5,565 nt of DNA, taken from NCBI GenBank assembly GCA_947589635.1, contig CANQCC010000095.1, forward strand, positions 1-5,565, in the 5' to 3' direction. The notes below the pieces were generated by a model. It was not told where the DNA came from. It saw only the letters and a program-made list of their open reading frames with translations, and ran no database searches. The translations under genes and the position numbers were made by a program. Shown here one piece after another: positions 5,528 through 5,565 of this stretch; the stretch's first letter is position 1, and each line of letters begins with the position of its first letter. Source of the DNA: an uncultured Clostridia bacterium (GTDB lineage Bacteria; Bacillota; Clostridia; Christensenellales; CAG-917).

Positions 5528-5565
5528 ATGAATGCTATAAGCTTATTAAAGTTTTTCGGGGACTG
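5528..5565 (+). CDS. Start of an unidentified gene (cut by window end)
   Basis: Twelve codons, MNAISLLKFFGD, run to the edge of the window. AAAGGAG at 5514-5520 lies 7 nt before the ATG, an excellent ribosome site, which is the main support. The overlapping ATG at 5532 is followed at once by a stop and is not the start. Too little protein is visible to name a family. I see no convincing promoter in the roughly 60 bases between the preceding terminator and this start, so transcription may rely on read-through or a weak promoter. Confidence 0.6.
   Translation, partial: MNAISLLKFFGD

Overview
The window looks like a stretch of core chromosome from an anaerobic, low-complexity-genome Firmicute, probably an uncultured Clostridia-type lineage. 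The grounds are the gene order (valS end, alr, a folate gene, rsmD-coaD, then a DivIVA-like coiled-coil gene), good AGGAGG-type ribosome sites, a consensus sigma-A promoter, and heavy use of ATA for isoleucine in moderately GC-rich DNA. The taxon call is inference and weak. I see no mobile element, tRNA, rRNA or CRISPR array.

Positions 1-4589 form one run of plus-strand genes with very short gaps or overlaps, likely a single transcription unit: the 3' end of valyl-tRNA synthetase; a polytopic membrane protein with an acidic tail; a two-helix membrane protein with a bacterial PH-like domain; alanine racemase; 5-formyltetrahydrofolate cyclo-ligase; and one long reading frame joining the rRNA methyltransferase RsmD directly to phosphopantetheine adenylyltransferase CoaD. 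Together they serve translation (ValS, RsmD), cell-wall D-alanine supply (Alr), folate recycling and coenzyme A synthesis. The two membrane proteins overlap by 8 nt and may work together, but I do not recognise their function.

Positions 4590-4970 are non-coding as far as I can tell. They hold a 33-bp tandem repeat that begins inside the end of the coaD part, and a strong promoter just before the next gene. That gene (4971-5417) encodes a small coiled-coil protein and ends at a clear intrinsic terminator. A second strong hairpin follows, then the first 12 codons of another gene cut by the window edge.

The points most worth following up are the RsmD-CoaD fusion, which has an eight-A run and an A_AAA_AAG heptamer exactly at the junction; the start of alr, where the best ribosome site points to an ATC codon and lies in a possible hairpin; and the 33-bp repeat array that includes the stop codon of the fusion gene. 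I do not see evidence for a wholly new multi-gene system.
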